Shown piece after piece: positions 1 through 8,887 of a stretch of 64,000 nt of DNA (the stretch's first letter is position 1; the number at the start of each line of letters is the position of its first letter). The stretch lies in the NCBI GenBank assembly GCA_944389885.1, contig CALXNZ010000004.1:93427-157426 (forward strand), given 5' to 3'. The stretch comes from an uncultured Opitutales bacterium. Its GTDB lineage: Bacteria > Verrucomicrobiota > Verrucomicrobiia > Opitutales > Intestinicryptomonadaceae. The notes under the pieces are model-generated. The model was given only the letters and a program-made list of their open reading frames with translations. It was not told the origin of the DNA and made no database searches. A program made the translations under genes and the position numbers.

Positions 1-44
1 TATAGGCATTCTTCTCTGTAAATTAAGCCGCATGCGCAAAAATT

Positions 45-490
45 CTAATCTCGCTTCAATATGGATTGAATCAGATTAACCCATTCTGACAGGAACTTTT
101 CTTGTTTAAAGTCGGAGGAGCGTGCCATAGTAGATTCCGAGAACTCTTTCAAATTGATTTCCGTGGTAAGAGTATTAAGTTTTTTGGCAAATTCTTCCAC
201 ATCGAAACATTTCACTAAAAATCCGTTTTCACCGTCTTTTATCAGTTCTGATGGCCCCGTTTCGCAGTCAAGGGATATGATTGGCAATCCAGATGATATG
301 GCTTCTAAAAGAACCATGGGAAATCCTTCATGTCTTGATGTAAGGGCAAATATAGAATAATCTTTGTAGATATCCGGCATATTGCTGCGGTATCCCATTA
401 ATTTTACATTATTCTCAAGCTTGTATGCGGTTATCTTTTCCTTTACGGCAGGCTTAAAACTATATAAAAATGGGGGGCTGAACTGAGGCT
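45..490 (-). pseudogene. GT4 glycosyltransferase, 3' remnant
   Basis: Only the C-terminal part of a GT-B glycosyltransferase (Glycos_transf_1 / GT4 family) is present. The reading frame carries SIFALTSRHEGFPMVLLEA and GLPIISLDCETGPSELI, which are the conserved nucleotide-sugar binding E(x7)E region of GT4 enzymes. From the first ATG (398) the product would be 117 aa, against about 350-400 aa for an intact enzyme. The frame stays open upstream of that ATG to a stop near 490 and this stretch (LENNVKLMGY) still matches the family, but it has no start codon. This is therefore a 5'-truncated or frameshifted gene, not a short intact one. A second open stretch in another frame, about 475-580, could be the continuation after a frameshift, but this is weak. 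Surrounding DNA is AT-rich and decayed. Confidence 0.75.
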
Positions 491-1283
491 ATTCCGTAAA
501 TTAAAAATTTTCTTTTAGGTATTTCCGAAAGATTTTCCGCTTTAAGACTTAATACATCAGGTCTTGCATGATGCTGATTGGTAAATTACCATGGTTTATT
601 ATAATATTCTAAATATCTTGAATTTTTTGAATTACATATCCAACTTTTTAGGGCTTTATATTCTTCGTTTTCTTCTGTCGTCTCATGATTAAATAAACGG
701 TGTGAAATATTTACAATAAGACTCAGGGCAACACCACAAGTTGCGAAATAAGAATTTTGAGGAAGCGAGTTTTAATAGTATTCCTCCGGATTCTAAAATT
801 ACCCAGAGTCGGTAGTTTTCAAAGTCTTTCTATCTCCTATGTGCAACTTTGGGTAAACTTCGTCTTGCGGTGGAAGCCTTTGCTTGTTCCCTCATTCCTC
901 GTAAATCTCCACATTCTTATTGTCGAGCAAAGCATTCGCTTATCGCTTCGCCAGACCATCAAACTCTATCAGCGCCCAGATTTGTAGCTTGACGGATACT
1001 TTCATCATTTAATGAAACTAAAACTGCGAGTTTTTATGTCGGCACTCATTATATAAAAAATATGTGTTTGGGGATTTGACATCAATGCGATCGATAATTA
1101 ACGAGAAATCGGGAGGTAATTCGGCTTCCCAAAGTGGTCTCATGCTAATATAAAAGCCGCCAGTTTGACTACCAAGTATAAAGATAATTTATCAACGCGC
1201 AAACATACTGCTTTATTCTGCAGATGATGCTTAATATCGCGAATGTGCAGCTAAATATTAAATATAATTGGTTATTAAAGCGC
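491..1283. other. decayed, AT-rich intergenic stretch
   Basis: No intact gene is convincing here. It holds the possible four-helix-bundle remnant and a 41-codon open frame on the minus strand (1018-1143, starting MRPLWEAELPPDF) with no recognisable family; the latter could be another gene fragment. A short sequence at 728-754 (caacacca, then agttgcgaaataag) resembles one near the right end of the window at 63926-63952. Confidence 0.5.
735..1060 (-). pseudogene. possible four-helix-bundle protein remnant
   Basis: Read on the minus strand in all three frames, this region gives a broken series of fragments resembling the four-helix-bundle (23S rRNA intervening-sequence protein) family: a start-like MSADIKTRSFSF, then RMLCSTIRMW, then SKGFHRKTKFTQSC, then DFENYRLWVILESGGILL. 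The order matches the family pattern (SKQLLRSGTSIGAN, SKxxFxxKxxxA, ETxYWLxLLxxSG). Several frameshifts and stops separate the pieces, so no product is expected. The likeness is by eye only and could be chance. Confidence 0.3.
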
Positions 1284-1312
1284 AAAAAAAAAGCTTCCCA
1301 AATTTGGGAAGC
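1284..1312 (-). terminator. rho-independent terminator of the PEP-CTERM gene
   Basis: The inverted repeat GCTTCCCAAATTTGGGAAGC (1293-1312) is perfect. On the minus strand it is followed by a run of nine T residues (1292-1284), 14 nt past the stop of the PEP-CTERM gene. A shorter T run on the other side (1313-1317) means it could also work on the plus strand. Confidence 0.85.
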
Positions 1313-1325
1313 TTTTTCTATAGAA

Positions 1326-2408
1326 TTATTTTCTTCTGCGGTATGCCGTAATTCCTATAATAAAGACTCCAAGTATTGCAGCGTACATCGAAGGTTCTGG
1401 AATGGCAGATATTCCTGTTATATTTCCGTCTGCGTCGTATGAAAATACCACATTATCATAAGCGGTACCGTTAATGTCATGTACGGAAATTTTCGTATTC
1501 TCAGCAGAGAATACTATTGTATCGCCATCTTCAGAATTAAATATCTCAGAAAAATCAAGTGGTGTTAATTCATTTAATATTATATCTAAGTTTTCAACAG
1601 AGAGGTTGTCGGCAGAAGATACCGTAATTTTAGAGTCGCTGGATACTTTCAAGTTGGAAGCACTAAGACTTCCAACATTGACAACCGAATTATCCAATAA
1701 TGAGAGTTTGTTTGTATCTTCTACTATTAGAGCTGTTCCGTTAAAACTTGTTGTTCCAGAAAACACAACGTTGGCGTCGTTGATTATATAACCCTCGTAA
1801 TTATTGTCTTCGCTTGCTCCATAATTTCCGCCGTCTATTACGACCTTATAATTGGCACTAAACTCAACATTATTTAGCGTCATTTTACCAGCTATCTTAT
1901 ATGATATATTAGTGGTTCCTCCGGTAAAAGACAACTTTCCTCCCTGCATATTGAATATACCGTAAGCATTCAAATCAAGATAAGTCATAGTAATATCGGC
2001 ATCTGTAGAGTACAAGGCACCGCTGATATTTCCATAGGCACTCATGTTTAGCTTTGTTCCGGCTTCCAGATTTAGAATACACCTTTGGTAGTTATCAAAT
2101 CCATCTGCGTAATTTCCGCCGTCTATTTGAAGGTTTGTAATATTATAAATACCGCTGCCGTTTGAACCGTCGGCCGTATAGCCTTTCCTAAAGAAAACTT
2201 CGACTGGCGTCCATTCGCCGTTCCATGTTCTAAAGGCTAAGGTTAAATTTTGTACCGTATCGGATGAATTATATCCAACTCCCAATTCTCCTCGTGTTTT
2301 ATATGCGGTTCCGACGTCTATCGTCCGGCTTTCAGAAAAGGGAGCAAAAAACATTAACATGGGTAGTATCAAAAATAAACTTTTGTATATTTCTCTTTTT
2401 ATTTTCAT
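1326..2408 (-). CDS. PEP-CTERM sorting-domain protein
   Basis: A 360-aa exported protein. Residues 1-28 form a Sec signal peptide with a basic start and hydrophobic core. The C-terminus has the three-part PEP-CTERM signal: IPEPS, then a hydrophobic membrane segment (AAILGVFIIGITA), then a basic YRRRK tail. By family knowledge such proteins are recognised by an exosortase (EpsH/XrtA type) and go to the outer surface or matrix. The middle is rich in Ser, Thr, Asn and Gly with recurring strands (SALYSTDADITMTYLDLN, NISYKIAGKMTLNNVEF), like a beta-helix or autotransporter-type passenger. No exosortase gene lies in this window. The gene stands alone between AT-rich spacers and has its own terminator. 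The exact role is unknown; adhesion or matrix is a guess. Confidence 0.85.
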   Translation of the reverse strand: MKIKREIYKSLFLILPMLMFFAPFSESRTIDVGTAYKTRGELGVGYNSSDTVQNLTLAFRTWNGEWTPVEVFFRKGYTADGSNGSGIYNITNLQIDGGNYADGFDNYQRCILNLEAGTKLNMSAYGNISGALYSTDADITMTYLDLNAYGIFNMQGGKLSFTGGTTNISYKIAGKMTLNNVEFSANYKVVIDGGNYGASEDNNYEGYIINDANVVFSGTTSFNGTALIVEDTNKLSLLDNSVVNVGSLSASNLKVSSDSKITVSSADNLSVENLDIILNELTPLDFSEIFNSEDGDTIVFSAENTKISVHDINGTAYDNVVFSYDADGNITGISAIPEPSMYAAILGVFIIGITAYRRRK

Positions 2409-2967
2409 ATTGTTTCAATCAGGACATTAGTTTAATAAAATTAAAATCGCAGTTATAAGAATACTAAAAATATTTTATGTCAAGTTATTTATGTTCTAAA
2501 GCTAATTATGTACTATTATATTTATGGTTATTATGTTATTACATCAATTTTCAATTATTAGTACATTAATATAATTACGAAAACTTGGTATATAATAGTA
2601 TTAAGAATTTTTTATTTTAATTGTATATAATACAAATATAAAGAAATTTTCTGTATAAACTAAAATATACAAATATTGCCAAGACTTTGGCAGCGGCATT
2701 CCATCTATACATTGATACTAATTGCGTTTTATAAAAATAATAGTAAGTTAGAAAAATTTATGATATATCAGACTCCATGCAAATGAACGTAAATGGCAAA
2801 AATACAAAGCAATATTGACCTTTTATAACGAGAAAGCTTATTTATTGGTTTTGTATTCCCAATCATTATAAAGTGACCTATTTCATCATCATGAATTTCT
2901 TATGAGATTATAAAATGAGCAGTAAATTATGAGAACTCGCGAGTTCACTTGAAAATGTCTTTGCGCT
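2409..2967. other. 559-nt AT-rich intergenic region
   Basis: Strikingly AT-rich with no credible gene on either strand. It presumably holds the promoter of the PEP-CTERM gene at its left end. Two short palindromes stand out: TGCCAAGACTTTGGCA (2677-2692) and GAACTCGCGAGTTC (2933-2946, perfect 14 bp, 22 nt past the stop of the symporter gene). Neither has a T run, so they look more like protein-binding sites than terminators. Confidence 0.5.
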
Positions 2968-4446
2968 TTATAGTTTTGAGCAGAAAAATTTAGTCAGGAT
3001 AAATCCGGACACAAAAATCAAGCTCGTACCGAAAACAGGAATCAGCAGAGGCGAAAATCCCAAATCCGGCAAAAAACTGCAATAGGGGGAGAGCGTGAGA
3101 TAGGCTATAAGCGAGATTCCCAAGATTACCGCTATTGCCGCCGCAGACGAATTAGATTTTTCTTTGAATACGAGGCCCAGTAAAAATAGCCCGAGCATGC
3201 CCCCGCTGAATATTCCCGCCAAAATCCACCATGCGTCCAAAGCGTTGTATGCGGCCGTAAATCCCAGCGCTATTAATGTTCCCAAAATGCCCCATATTGA
3301 AGTCGCAATTTTTATGAAGCGCATGGCTTGTTTTTCGGTGGCTTCGGCATTGAAATACCGTTTATAATAATCGCTGAAAATAATGGTTGCCGAGGAATTG
3401 AGGCTGCAGGAAATCGTACTCATGGCGGCCGCAAATATCGCCGCGATGAGAAGTCCCCTTACGCCGGTTGGCAGGCTGCTCACAATAAAATACGGGAAAA
3501 CGTAATCCGGTTTATTGATATATTCATTCGGAAGTAAATCCGGATACGCCGTGTAGAATGAGAATAGAGAAGTGCCTATCAGAAAGAAAATCAGAGTCAG
3601 GGGAAGATAGGTCAATCCGCTTATCCAAAGGCTTTTGCGCGCTTCGCGGAGAGATTTTGTTGATATGTATCTTTGAACGTAATTTTGGTCTATCCCGAAA
3701 TTCTGCAGATTGATAAAAAGCCCGTATATTAGAAGAACCCATACCGTACTTGTAGTAAAATCTGTAATCGAGAAACTTCCCAGGCTGAATTTATCGTGCG
3801 ATATCGCTATGTCAAAAATTTGCATAGGGCCGTCGGGCATAGAATAGAACATTAGAATCAGGCAGCCTATGGCCCCGGCAATTAGAACCACTGTTTGTAT
3901 TGCTTCTGTCCATATTACGGCGACTATTCCTCCGAAAAGCGTATATATTGTGACGATTAGCCCCGTGGCAATTATGACGGCAAATATATTCCAGCCCAGT
4001 AGCACGTTCATCGGAAGCGCCATAAGGTATGTCACCGCTCCCATTCGCACGAGTTGGGTCAATAGGTAGCAAATTCCGGCATAGATTCTCGCCCATGCCC
4101 CGAAGCGGGTTTCCAAATGGGCGTAGGCGGAAACATTGCCCAGTGAACGATAAAACGGAACGAAATACACAACTGCTATATACGTTGCAAATGGCAGGGA
4201 CAAGCCCCAGACAAAGGCGTTCCAATTGGAGGCGAATGCCTTTCCGGGGAGGGCCAGAAAACTAATGCTGCTCACAAAAGAACCGAGTATCGAAAGTCCG
4301 GTAAGCCAGCCCGGGAGCACTCCTCCGGCTGATGTATAACCCTCAATATTGGAAGCTTTGCGGATTGCCATAGCTCCCAATCCGAGTGTGGCGGCGAAGT
4401 ATAAAGCCAGAACTATTGCGTCGTAAAAAGTAAATAGATTTTCCAT
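2968..4446 (-). CDS. sodium:solute symporter (SSS family)
   Basis: A 492-aa inner-membrane transporter of the SSS/SLC5 family with about 13 hydrophobic segments. The N-terminal segment (DAIVLALYFAATLGLGAMA) is followed by a polar loop and a glycine-serine rich helix (LSILGSFVSSISFLALPG) as in the family's Na+-coupled core. It would import a small organic solute driven by Na+. The gene lies 11 nt downstream of a DapA/NanA-type lyase on the same strand, so the two are almost certainly one operon. The pairing suggests import and cleavage of a sugar acid such as a sialic acid, but the substrate cannot be read from the sequence. Expression is probably controlled by the LacI-type gene transcribed divergently at 5911. 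Confidence 0.88.
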   Translation of the reverse strand: MENLFTFYDAIVLALYFAATLGLGAMAIRKASNIEGYTSAGGVLPGWLTGLSILGSFVSSISFLALPGKAFASNWNAFVWGLSLPFATYIAVVYFVPFYRSLGNVSAYAHLETRFGAWARIYAGICYLLTQLVRMGAVTYLMALPMNVLLGWNIFAVIIATGLIVTIYTLFGGIVAVIWTEAIQTVVLIAGAIGCLILMFYSMPDGPMQIFDIAISHDKFSLGSFSITDFTTSTVWVLLIYGLFINLQNFGIDQNYVQRYISTKSLREARKSLWISGLTYLPLTLIFFLIGTSLFSFYTAYPDLLPNEYINKPDYVFPYFIVSSLPTGVRGLLIAAIFAAAMSTISCSLNSSATIIFSDYYKRYFNAEATEKQAMRFIKIATSIWGILGTLIALGFTAAYNALDAWWILAGIFSGGMLGLFLLGLVFKEKSNSSAAAIAVILGISLIAYLTLSPYCSFLPDLGFSPLLIPVFGTSLIFVSGFILTKFFCSKL

Positions 4447-4457
4447 ATGTTAATGCA

Positions 4458-5372
4458 TTACAGTAAACCCCATTCTAAAAATTTGTCGCGCAGAATTTTT
4501 TCAATTTTTCTCCCTGCGAGCATTGTGTCGTCCGATAATCTACACTTTGGAACTCCCGCTTCAAGCCCTCGAGATTTTAATGCGAAGTGTACATTATTCG
4601 GAAAAGATACTTTGCCGAGAATCTCGCCGACGCAGGCTACGCGCAGGGTAAGCGTCTTGAGGTCTATATCTTGAGAAATTCCCATTGAAGCTTCATAAAT
4701 GGCTCTAATATATTCTGGGACAATATTTACAAGCCCTCCTATGCAGCCTTTAGCCCCTATGTTAAAGGCTTCCGCGAGCCTCATGTCGAATCCCGAAAAT
4801 AGTGAAAATCCAAACTCTTTGGAAGCTTCTGCCAACTCGTGGTGGTAGTCAAATTCCGAACCGCTTTGTTTTATTGCGAACATTTTGCCCCTACTGGCAA
4901 ATCCCCGCACCACTTCGATTCCTATTTTAGACCCTGTAAGTTCGGGAAAATTGTAAAGCATGGTCGGCAAATCGTAATGTGAATCGCAGTAAATAAAATA
5001 TTCCAAAATGTCTTGCTGGGTTTGCGGGTAAAAATATTGGGGCATTAGGGAAATTCCGCTATAGCCGCTTTTTTCGGCAAATTGAGCCAACTCTATAGTT
5101 TCCCTTGTGTCGCAGGACGCGCAATTTGCAATCAGAGGAACTTCACCGCCATTTATCAGAGCCGTTTTCGCAAGAATATCCTTCTTTTCCGCTGTGGAAA
5201 ATCTCGGAAATTCTCCCGTGCTGCCAAGCACAAGAAAAGCGTCAACTTTCGATTTCTTCAGCCAATCCATATTGCGTTTTAATCCGGCCTCTATTATTTT
5301 GCCATCTCTGTCCGTCGGAATCGTTAGAGCAGAAATCATTCCGGCTCTCGGAGCTACATTTGATATTTCCAT
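4458..5372 (-). CDS. DapA/N-acetylneuraminate lyase family aldolase
   Basis: A 304-aa class I aldolase of the DHDPS/NAL family (usual length 290-310). The phosphate/carboxylate motif GSTGE is at 50-54, the YNFP motif puts the catalytic Tyr at 140, and IKQSG puts the Schiff-base Lys at 168. Members condense or cleave pyruvate with an aldehyde: dihydrodipicolinate synthase, N-acetylneuraminate lyase, or sugar-acid aldolases and dehydratases. Being the first gene of an operon with an SSS transporter and next to a LacI regulator argues for a catabolic lyase, not lysine biosynthesis. Two operator-like palindromes lie 75 and 217 nt upstream of the start. I leave out a gene symbol because the substrate is open. 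Confidence 0.85.
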   Translation of the reverse strand: MEISNVAPRAGMISALTIPTDRDGKIIEAGLKRNMDWLKKSKVDAFLVLGSTGEFPRFSTAEKKDILAKTALINGGEVPLIANCASCDTRETIELAQFAEKSGYSGISLMPQYFYPQTQQDILEYFIYCDSHYDLPTMLYNFPELTGSKIGIEVVRGFASRGKMFAIKQSGSEFDYHHELAEASKEFGFSLFSGFDMRLAEAFNIGAKGCIGGLVNIVPEYIRAIYEASMGISQDIDLKTLTLRVACVGEILGKVSFPNNVHFALKSRGLEAGVPKCRLSDDTMLAGRKIEKILRDKFLEWGLL

Positions 5373-5445
5373 TTTAATCAGAATTTCAAAGTATTTTTTC
5401 CAAAATTGCTGAACTTATTGGCTCGGCAAATTCTCCACATTGTGC

Positions 5446-5457
5446 AAAAACGTTTTT
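5446..5457. promoter_or_regulatory. LacI-type operator candidate 1
   Basis: The sequence aaaaacgttttt is a perfect 12-bp palindrome with a central CG, the form expected for LacI-family operators. It lies 74 nt upstream of the lyase gene. The string AAACGTTTTTTC recurs closely at the second candidate site, which supports one shared regulator. Confidence 0.45.
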
Positions 5458-5588
5458 TCGTCAATAAAATTTAGCCTATATGAAATAATTTTATACTTAA
5501 TTTCATTATATATAGTTAGTTATGCAATAATATGTTTTTTCGCAAAATTCTTGCACCATTTAATTTTTTAAATAAATATATAAAAAAT

Positions 5589-5604
5589 GAAGAAACGTTT
5601 TTTC
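5589..5604. promoter_or_regulatory. LacI-type operator candidate 2
   Basis: The sequence gaagaaacgttttttc is a near-perfect 16-bp palindrome centred on CG and shares its core with the site at 5446. The two centres are about 145 nt apart, a distance that would allow looping by a tetrameric or dimeric LacI-type protein. It sits between the lyase gene and the LacI gene. Confidence 0.45.
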
Positions 5605-5910
5605 AATCGGGGCGCCCGGTCATTGTGGACAGGGTGTTTTCTTCTGAAAAATCTCCCATATGAGGTTTTATTCTAAGAAAGTAATATAACAAGCATGTCC
5701 GCAAGAGTCGCGCTTTCCGCTTTGCGCTAACTTTAAAATAAAGGTCTTTAGGCTGTTGCCAAATGGATAAATTTGTTAAATACGGGCCGGAAACGGCCCA
5801 GCCTGTACAATTTTAATTGCGCACCTTGGAAGGATTTTTAAAAAATATAAAAAACTTTTTTCCAATTGCAATTATCCCGACAAACGCTTCAAGAATATAC
5901 CTTGCATGTG

Positions 5911-6933
5911 ATGAAATCCAAGAGTTCAAAAGTAACTATAAAAATGATTGCCGAACACTGCGGAGTGTCGGCTTGTACGGTTTCCAGCGTTTTGCAAAAT
6001 CATTACAAGTCCAGGCGCATAACTATGGAGACCGTCGAGAAGATTTACAAGGCCACAAAAGAACTCGGATATCTTCCCGACATCTCCGCAAGGCGCATGC
6101 GAATTAACAATTCCTCAAAGATGCCTCTTATACTTGCGCTGCTCACCAGCTATGAGGCCCCATTGAATCTGACTAACAACTTTCTTCAGGCTTTGCGCGA
6201 GGCCGTTAAAAATAACGAGGCTTTAAACTCGCGCTTTGAATTTTCAATTTCCATAGAAATGTTTCCGTCGGGCAAGCTATCGGAAATGAAAAATATCATA
6301 AGCGGAAATTGTTTCAACGCCGCAATAATTACAAATACTTCTCCTGCAGACGATCTGTTCTTAAAAGAAAATATTCTGCCATTCCCCGCAGTTTTAGTAG
6401 ATAGAAAGATTGACGGATATTCCTCCGTGGTTTCGACGGACGCCCTCGGCAGGGACGCGGCCAAGATGTTGAAACAAAAGGGCCGAAAACTCCCTGCCAT
6501 TCTTTGCGGGACGCCACTGACACAGTCGACGCAAATGCGTATTGACTCCTTCAAAAAAGAATATGGGGGGAAAATTCAAAGAATATCCGCTGTCGGTTTA
6601 TCGGAGGGCTCTGGATATATAGCCTTGAAACAGTTTTTTTCCTGCGGAGGCAAGTTGGATTCGCTTTATTGCATCTCCGATTCTTTAGCGATGGGGGCAT
6701 ATCTTGCGTTGAAAGAAAACAAACTCTGCGTACCAAAAGACGTGTCCGTAATTGGCGTTGGGGATTATGCATATTCGGAATACTTTTCGCCCCCGCTCAC
6801 TGTAGTCGGAGCAAAATACGGGGAATTATCGGCGCTCGCAAGTTCTATGTTGCTTTCTATAATTGAAAATCCGCAACAGCCTCCGCATGTTGCCGAAGTT
6901 GGAGAGAGGGTTTCTTTGAGGAGCTCCGTTTAA
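5911..6933 (+). CDS. LacI-family transcription regulator
   Basis: A 340-aa regulator. The N-terminal helix-turn-helix and hinge are clear (VTIKMIAEHCGVSACTVSSV, then YKATKELGYLPD), followed by a periplasmic-binding-protein-like effector domain (residues about 65-330) ending with SVIGVGDYAYSEYFSPPLT, the typical LacI C-terminal part. An in-frame TTG at 5866 would add 15 residues, but the ATG at 5911 puts the HTH at the usual distance from the start. It is transcribed away from the lyase-symporter operon, with two matching palindromes between them, so it most likely controls that operon and itself. The ligand is unknown. Confidence 0.85.
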   Translation: MKSKSSKVTIKMIAEHCGVSACTVSSVLQNHYKSRRITMETVEKIYKATKELGYLPDISARRMRINNSSKMPLILALLTSYEAPLNLTNNFLQALREAVKNNEALNSRFEFSISIEMFPSGKLSEMKNIISGNCFNAAIITNTSPADDLFLKENILPFPAVLVDRKIDGYSSVVSTDALGRDAAKMLKQKGRKLPAILCGTPLTQSTQMRIDSFKKEYGGKIQRISAVGLSEGSGYIALKQFFSCGGKLDSLYCISDSLAMGAYLALKENKLCVPKDVSVIGVGDYAYSEYFSPPLTVVGAKYGELSALASSMLLSIIENPQQPPHVAEVGERVSLRSSV

Positions 6934-7505
6934 TTGGGGTACGCCTTCAAATCCATAATTTACTATCGGAATTGCAAGCGATAAACTGCTTCTAAATCGC
7001 GAAGAAACACTTTTACGCCCTTGTAAAATGCGCGGCATCTATTACTAAAGTCTTTCGAAGCCACAAAGAATATAGGGTGCCAAAGAATCCGTCTAATACG
7101 GTGTCGCGCTTATTCTTTCAACAAATTTTACTTTAATAATGGTAGATGCTATAAATATATCTGGTGTATCCGCATTGCGCAATTGCTGATTTTGTGAATG
7201 GCAATAATGCGAATATTCTGTATAACCCTAAAATTTGTTTATTATAAAAATACTCGCTTTGTAGCGCCATGGGCAATGTCCGTTAAAATGGGGCGATAGA
7301 TGTCGTGGATTCCTATCCTGCCTTTTGTACGCCATTGCCAAGAAAGGTCCATTCAACCGCCGAAGACCCACATGCTTTTGCGAGATGTTTCTCATTCCCC
7401 CATGGATTTAATCCTTAATCTTGCCAATCATATTTTGCGCGAACCCCTATGGATAGCGTTTATTCTAACATTTTTTGATATGATTGCTGCTTTGTTATTG
7501 GAGGT
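6934..7505. other. 572-nt intergenic region without a clear gene
   Basis: Nothing convincing on either strand. A 91-codon plus-strand frame (7300-7575) has no family features, runs through the terminator hairpin at 7506-7532 and is rejected as a gene. The LacI gene may end without a strong terminator, as I see no hairpin plus T run just after 6933. Confidence 0.4.
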
Positions 7506-7532
7506 AAAAAGCCGCAACCAAACGGTTGCGGC
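7506..7532 (-). terminator. terminator of the Tat phosphoesterase gene
   Basis: A perfect 9-bp stem GCCGCAACC / GGTTGCGGC with a 4-nt loop (7511-7532). On the minus strand it is followed by TTTTT (7510-7506). It lies about 70 nt past the stop of the phosphoesterase gene. Confidence 0.85.
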
Positions 7533-7600
7533 TTTCCATTCCTCACAAAAACCTCTATTCCATGGGATTTTTTAGTCCATTGGAGAATTATGTTAGGGCG

Positions 7601-8713
7601 CTAAGACTGGGATATGACTTTGTGGTTTTTGAAATCGTAGCAGAAACTTCCCTTGTGGCGCAGGTAATGGTCGTAATTATTTCCGAACCGCGCAATCTTA
7701 ATCACATTTGAAATCGATTCTACTGATATTATTTCCCAGCAAGTTTCGGTAGCGGTATTGGGAACATGCACAGCGTCGGTCCACCAACTGAAATCTGTGG
7801 CGCATTCCATAACTATTACCAGCTGCTTGTTCTTCTCGGTTCCTGTGTACATTATAGAGTCGTGATGGTTGTGCCCGCATATCCAGCTCACAAAAGTGCC
7901 GCCGTTTGAAATAAAGGCGTCCACTGCGGAAATTAACTTTGAATAATGACTCTCCGAGCTCGACTTGAATGATGGCGGATAGTCCAGCGATGTAAAATTA
8001 CATTCTATAGCCTTATTGCAATGCGGTGGAACATGCGTAACGATAATGACTTTCAGATTCTTCTTGGCGGCCCCGTCAAGTGTTTCTGCAAACCATTTGT
8101 ATTGTGTGTCGTTCAAACGCATGCAGTCTATTCCTATTACGCGCAAATCCTTATTGTAGTCTTTGTACCAATAGCATTTGCCTTCGGATTCCGCGTTTTC
8201 GGGTTGCTTCACTTTCCATCCGGATATATATTTTTTAAAATATATGTCGTATTTCTGATTGTCGGTCAAGGCGCATCTTCTATTCTTGCCGGCGTCGGTG
8301 TCATGGTTGCCTATGACGTTCAAAGCTTTTGGAAAATTGTCCCAAAGGGTGAATTCGCCGGTGTAGAAATCGCCGACACTGTCTCCCAAGTGTATTGTGT
8401 CGTCTATATATTTCTTATGTTTGTTAAAGAAGTCCCTTATTTTAATTAAATGGGCGGGGACCAAATGCACGTCTGCAAAAAAGAGCAGAGAAGTGCATTT
8501 ACCTTCTATGTTTTTCCCCTGGTGTTTGTAAAACCTCTTTGATTGAATTACTTTAATTTGTTCTTCGGCCTCGTCATTTTGAGGAATTATGGGCGATTCG
8601 GATTTTTGGTCTTTGATATTGTCATTGGTTTTTGGTGCCGCTATAATCGGTTGCGATGCCATACTTCCGGCAATGAGGCCTAATGTTGCTTTTGTGAAGA
8701 ATCTCCTATCCAT
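7601..8713 (-). CDS. exported calcineurin-like metallophosphoesterase (Tat)
   Basis: A 370-aa protein with a twin-arginine type leader (DRRFFTKATLGLIAGSMA), so it is probably exported folded. The metallophosphoesterase motifs are in order: ADVHL (D81, H83), GDSVGD (D111), GNHD (136-138), then VTHVPPH and finally GHNHHD. These residues bind the two-metal centre. Such enzymes cleave phosphomonoesters or diesters; the substrate here is not evident. The gene has its own terminator and appears monocistronic. A second, unrelated-in-detail phosphoesterase is at 53273-54175. Confidence 0.85.
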   Translation of the reverse strand: MDRRFFTKATLGLIAGSMASQPIIAAPKTNDNIKDQKSESPIIPQNDEAEEQIKVIQSKRFYKHQGKNIEGKCTSLLFFADVHLVPAHLIKIRDFFNKHKKYIDDTIHLGDSVGDFYTGEFTLWDNFPKALNVIGNHDTDAGKNRRCALTDNQKYDIYFKKYISGWKVKQPENAESEGKCYWYKDYNKDLRVIGIDCMRLNDTQYKWFAETLDGAAKKNLKVIIVTHVPPHCNKAIECNFTSLDYPPSFKSSSESHYSKLISAVDAFISNGGTFVSWICGHNHHDSIMYTGTEKNKQLVIVMECATDFSWWTDAVHVPNTATETCWEIISVESISNVIKIARFGNNYDHYLRHKGSFCYDFKNHKVISQS

Positions 8714-8887
8714 ATACGTTTCCTATCTTATTGTTGTACAAAACAAAAAAAATCGACTAATCGACATGTCTGAAATAGCCGCGTTCTTTTTCCATACGAT
8801 TATTCGGATTGTTTTGCGATTTGCAAGAAAAAATCTAACGCCTGTTTATTTTTTGTAAGCAGCGTTTTTATACGAATTTTTGGCAAT

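Larger units (their letters stand above)
5373..5910. other. divergent control region, lyase operon / LacI gene
   Basis: A 538-nt AT-rich region between two divergent genes. Besides the two operator candidates it has a perfect hairpin, GGGCCG-GAAA-CGGCCC (5784-5799), with a GNRA-type tetraloop, about 110 nt before the LacI start. The hairpin has no T run, so it may be a leader RNA element and not a terminator. No gene is convincing. Confidence 0.45.

Noticed and set aside
757..987. 76-codon plus-strand open frame near the left edge
   Set aside because: No family features; the minus strand gives the better, though broken, protein likeness.
1224..1442. 72-codon plus-strand open frame
   Set aside because: It crosses the terminator at 1284-1312 and runs antisense into the PEP-CTERM gene.
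7300..7575. 91-codon plus-strand open frame between the LacI and phosphoesterase genes
   Set aside because: It runs through the terminator hairpin at 7506-7532, has no family features and no ribosome site.
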